Assembly (NCBI RefSeq): GCF_002090155.1
Contig: NZ_BBRM01000002.1
Span: 124,001-188,000 of the forward strand
Source of the DNA: Demequina sp. NBRC 110056
GTDB lineage: Bacteria > Actinomycetota > Actinomycetes > Actinomycetales > Demequinaceae
Direction: 5' to 3'
DNA length: 64,000 nt
This document shows, in pieces, positions 63,131-64,000 of this stretch. How positions within the stretch are numbered: position 1 is the first letter of the stretch; each line of letters begins with the position of its first letter. The position numbers and the translations under genes were made by a program. Below the pieces are notes generated by a model that saw only the letters and a program-made list of their open reading frames with translations, was not told the origin of the DNA and ran no database searches.

Positions 63131-63157
63131 CCTGGGAGGGGCCGATGCGCGCGCTGG

Positions 63158-64000
63158 CTACGCGTTCTCTCGCCACCTGCTGGTGACGGGCAGGCGGCGG
63201 TCGCGCCCGAACGCGAGGGCCGTCACCTTGGGGCCGAGCGGGTACTGGCGACGCTTCCACTCGGCGCGGTCGACGAGCCGCAGCACCGTGTCGACCACCT
63301 CGGCGTCGAAGCCGCGCGCGAGCAGCTCCTCGCGGCCCTCGGCGTGCTCGACGTACGCATCGAGCACCTCGTCGAGCAGCTCGTACGGGGGCAGCGAGTC
63401 CTGATCGGTCTGCCCGGGTCGCAGCTCCGCGCTGGGGGCCTTCTCGATCGAGCTCACGGGGATCGGCGGCACCTCGCCGCGCGCCTCGGCGTACGCGTTG
63501 CGCCACCGCGCGAGCTCCCAGACCCGAGACTTGTCGACGTCCTTGAGGGGGGCGAATCCGCCGATCGAGCCCGCGTCGTAGATGGTCGCGTAGCCGGTGG
63601 CGAGCTCCGACTTGTTGCCGGGGGCGATGACCAGGTGCCCTTCGCGGTTCGACAGCCCCATGAGGATGACGCCCCGCACGCGCGCCTGGAGGTTCTCCTC
63701 GGCGACGCCGTCGAGCGCGAGCTGATCCTGGAAGGCGTCCACCATGCGCGCGATGGGCTCGACGCGGTAGTCGGCGCCGATCCGCTTGGCGAGGTCGGCG
63801 GCGTCGTCCTTCGAGTGCTCGGAGGAGTGGACGGACGGCATCGAGACGCCGACGACGTTCTCGCCGCCGATGGCGTCCGCGGCGATCGCCGCCGTGAGCG
63901 CCGAGTCGATGCCGCCCGACAGGCCGAGCACGACGGAGGAGAAGCGATTCTTCACGACGTAGTCGCGCAGGCCGGTCACGCACGCCCAGTAGACCTGCTC
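63158..64000 (-). CDS. nadE: NAD+ synthetase (glutamine-dependent type), C-terminal part
   Basis: About 280 residues are visible; the 5' end is outside the window. The ATP-binding LGLSGGIDSALTAAIAADA and the substrate loops GNKSELATGYATIYDAGSIGG are present. The C-terminal end (ARGFDAEVVDTVLRLVDRAEWKRRQ) fits the fused glutaminase-synthetase group, of which the glutaminase domain would be upstream. It finishes NAD synthesis from deamido-NAD. Confidence 0.93.
   Translation of the reverse strand, partial: EQVYWACVTGLRDYVVKNRFSSVVLGLSGGIDSALTAAIAADAIGGENVVGVSMPSVHSSEHSKDDAADLAKRIGADYRVEPIARMVDAFQDQLALDGVAEENLQARVRGVILMGLSNREGHLVIAPGNKSELATGYATIYDAGSIGGFAPLKDVDKSRVWELARWRNAYAEARGEVPPIPVSSIEKAPSAELRPGQTDQDSLPPYELLDEVLDAYVEHAEGREELLARGFDAEVVDTVLRLVDRAEWKRRQYPLGPKVTALAFGRDRRLPVTSRWRENA

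Noticed and set aside
1-64000. CRISPR arrays, insertion sequences, prophage, rRNA
   Set aside because: No regular direct repeats with spacers, no transposase or phage motifs and no rRNA sequence were seen on either strand.

Overview
The window is a stretch of GC-rich (roughly 70% or more) actinobacterial chromosome. The gene content and order (dgt/dnaG neighbourhood, fabD-fabH-acpP-fabF with a PucR-type regulator, DUF3145, DUF3052-ahpE, NIF3-zinc ribbon-histidine phosphatase, ppgK-map, panB-nadE, rnpB beside an SNF2 helicase) point to the order Micrococcales. A relative of Cellulomonadaceae or Demequinaceae is my guess, not something the sequence proves. I see no prophage, insertion sequence, CRISPR array or rRNA. 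Nearly everything looks like vertically inherited core chromosome.

Layout. 1-5550 (minus): a cell-surface polysaccharide operon of four membrane proteins: a polyprenol-phosphate mannosyltransferase/GtrA fusion, a processive GT2 synthase, a GT39-type membrane glycosyltransferase fused to a GH8-like domain, and a second GtrA. It has a long leader with a perfect Crp/GlxR-type site. 5551-13104: dihydrouridine synthase, a RibD/DHFR-fold reductase, dGTPase, three small genes of unknown role, and primase. 13306-16911: a phosphonate/phosphate ABC importer. 16972-21964: a VOC protein, tRNAs Asn and Met, and an SPFH / zinc-ribbon / small membrane protein cluster. 22079-25534: CsbD, the NAD(P)H-hydrate repair pair nnrD/nnrE around peptide deformylase, and DUF3145. 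25843-30641: the type II fatty-acid operon and its regulator, with a shared operator-like sequence. 30839-41968: a His-rich membrane protein, pyruvate dehydrogenase E1, peroxiredoxin, tRNA-Val, a K+ channel, NIF3 cluster, small alarmone synthetase and a formate/nitrite channel. 41971-49042: YaaA, a PadR regulator, an AraC-controlled DUF5107/mutarotase pair, and RNase P RNA that overlaps the mutarotase gene. 49161-58315: SNF2 helicase, an LCP cell-wall ligase, a secreted HNH nuclease, acyl-CoA ligase and an O-antigen-ligase-like protein fused to a VOC domain. 58409-64000: a pyruvate-decarboxylase-type enzyme, polyphosphate glucokinase, methionine aminopeptidase, panB and the 3' part of nadE.

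Genome-wide signals. Three patterns are not explained by the genes. First, a 9-bp word (GCCGATGCG and its complement) occurs about 39 times here, where base composition predicts about two, and it is denser between genes than in them. Second, many genes have a TAnnnT -10 box only 4-7 bases before the start codon and no ribosome-binding site, which indicates leaderless transcripts. I used this rule to set several starts. Third, several intergenic palindromes recur around panB.

How the genes work together. The first operon appears to make and export a surface glycan. The fatty-acid operon, acyl-CoA ligase and aceE cover lipid precursor supply. The LCP protein and the O-antigen-ligase-like protein add further envelope polymer steps. 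Most remaining genes are housekeeping.
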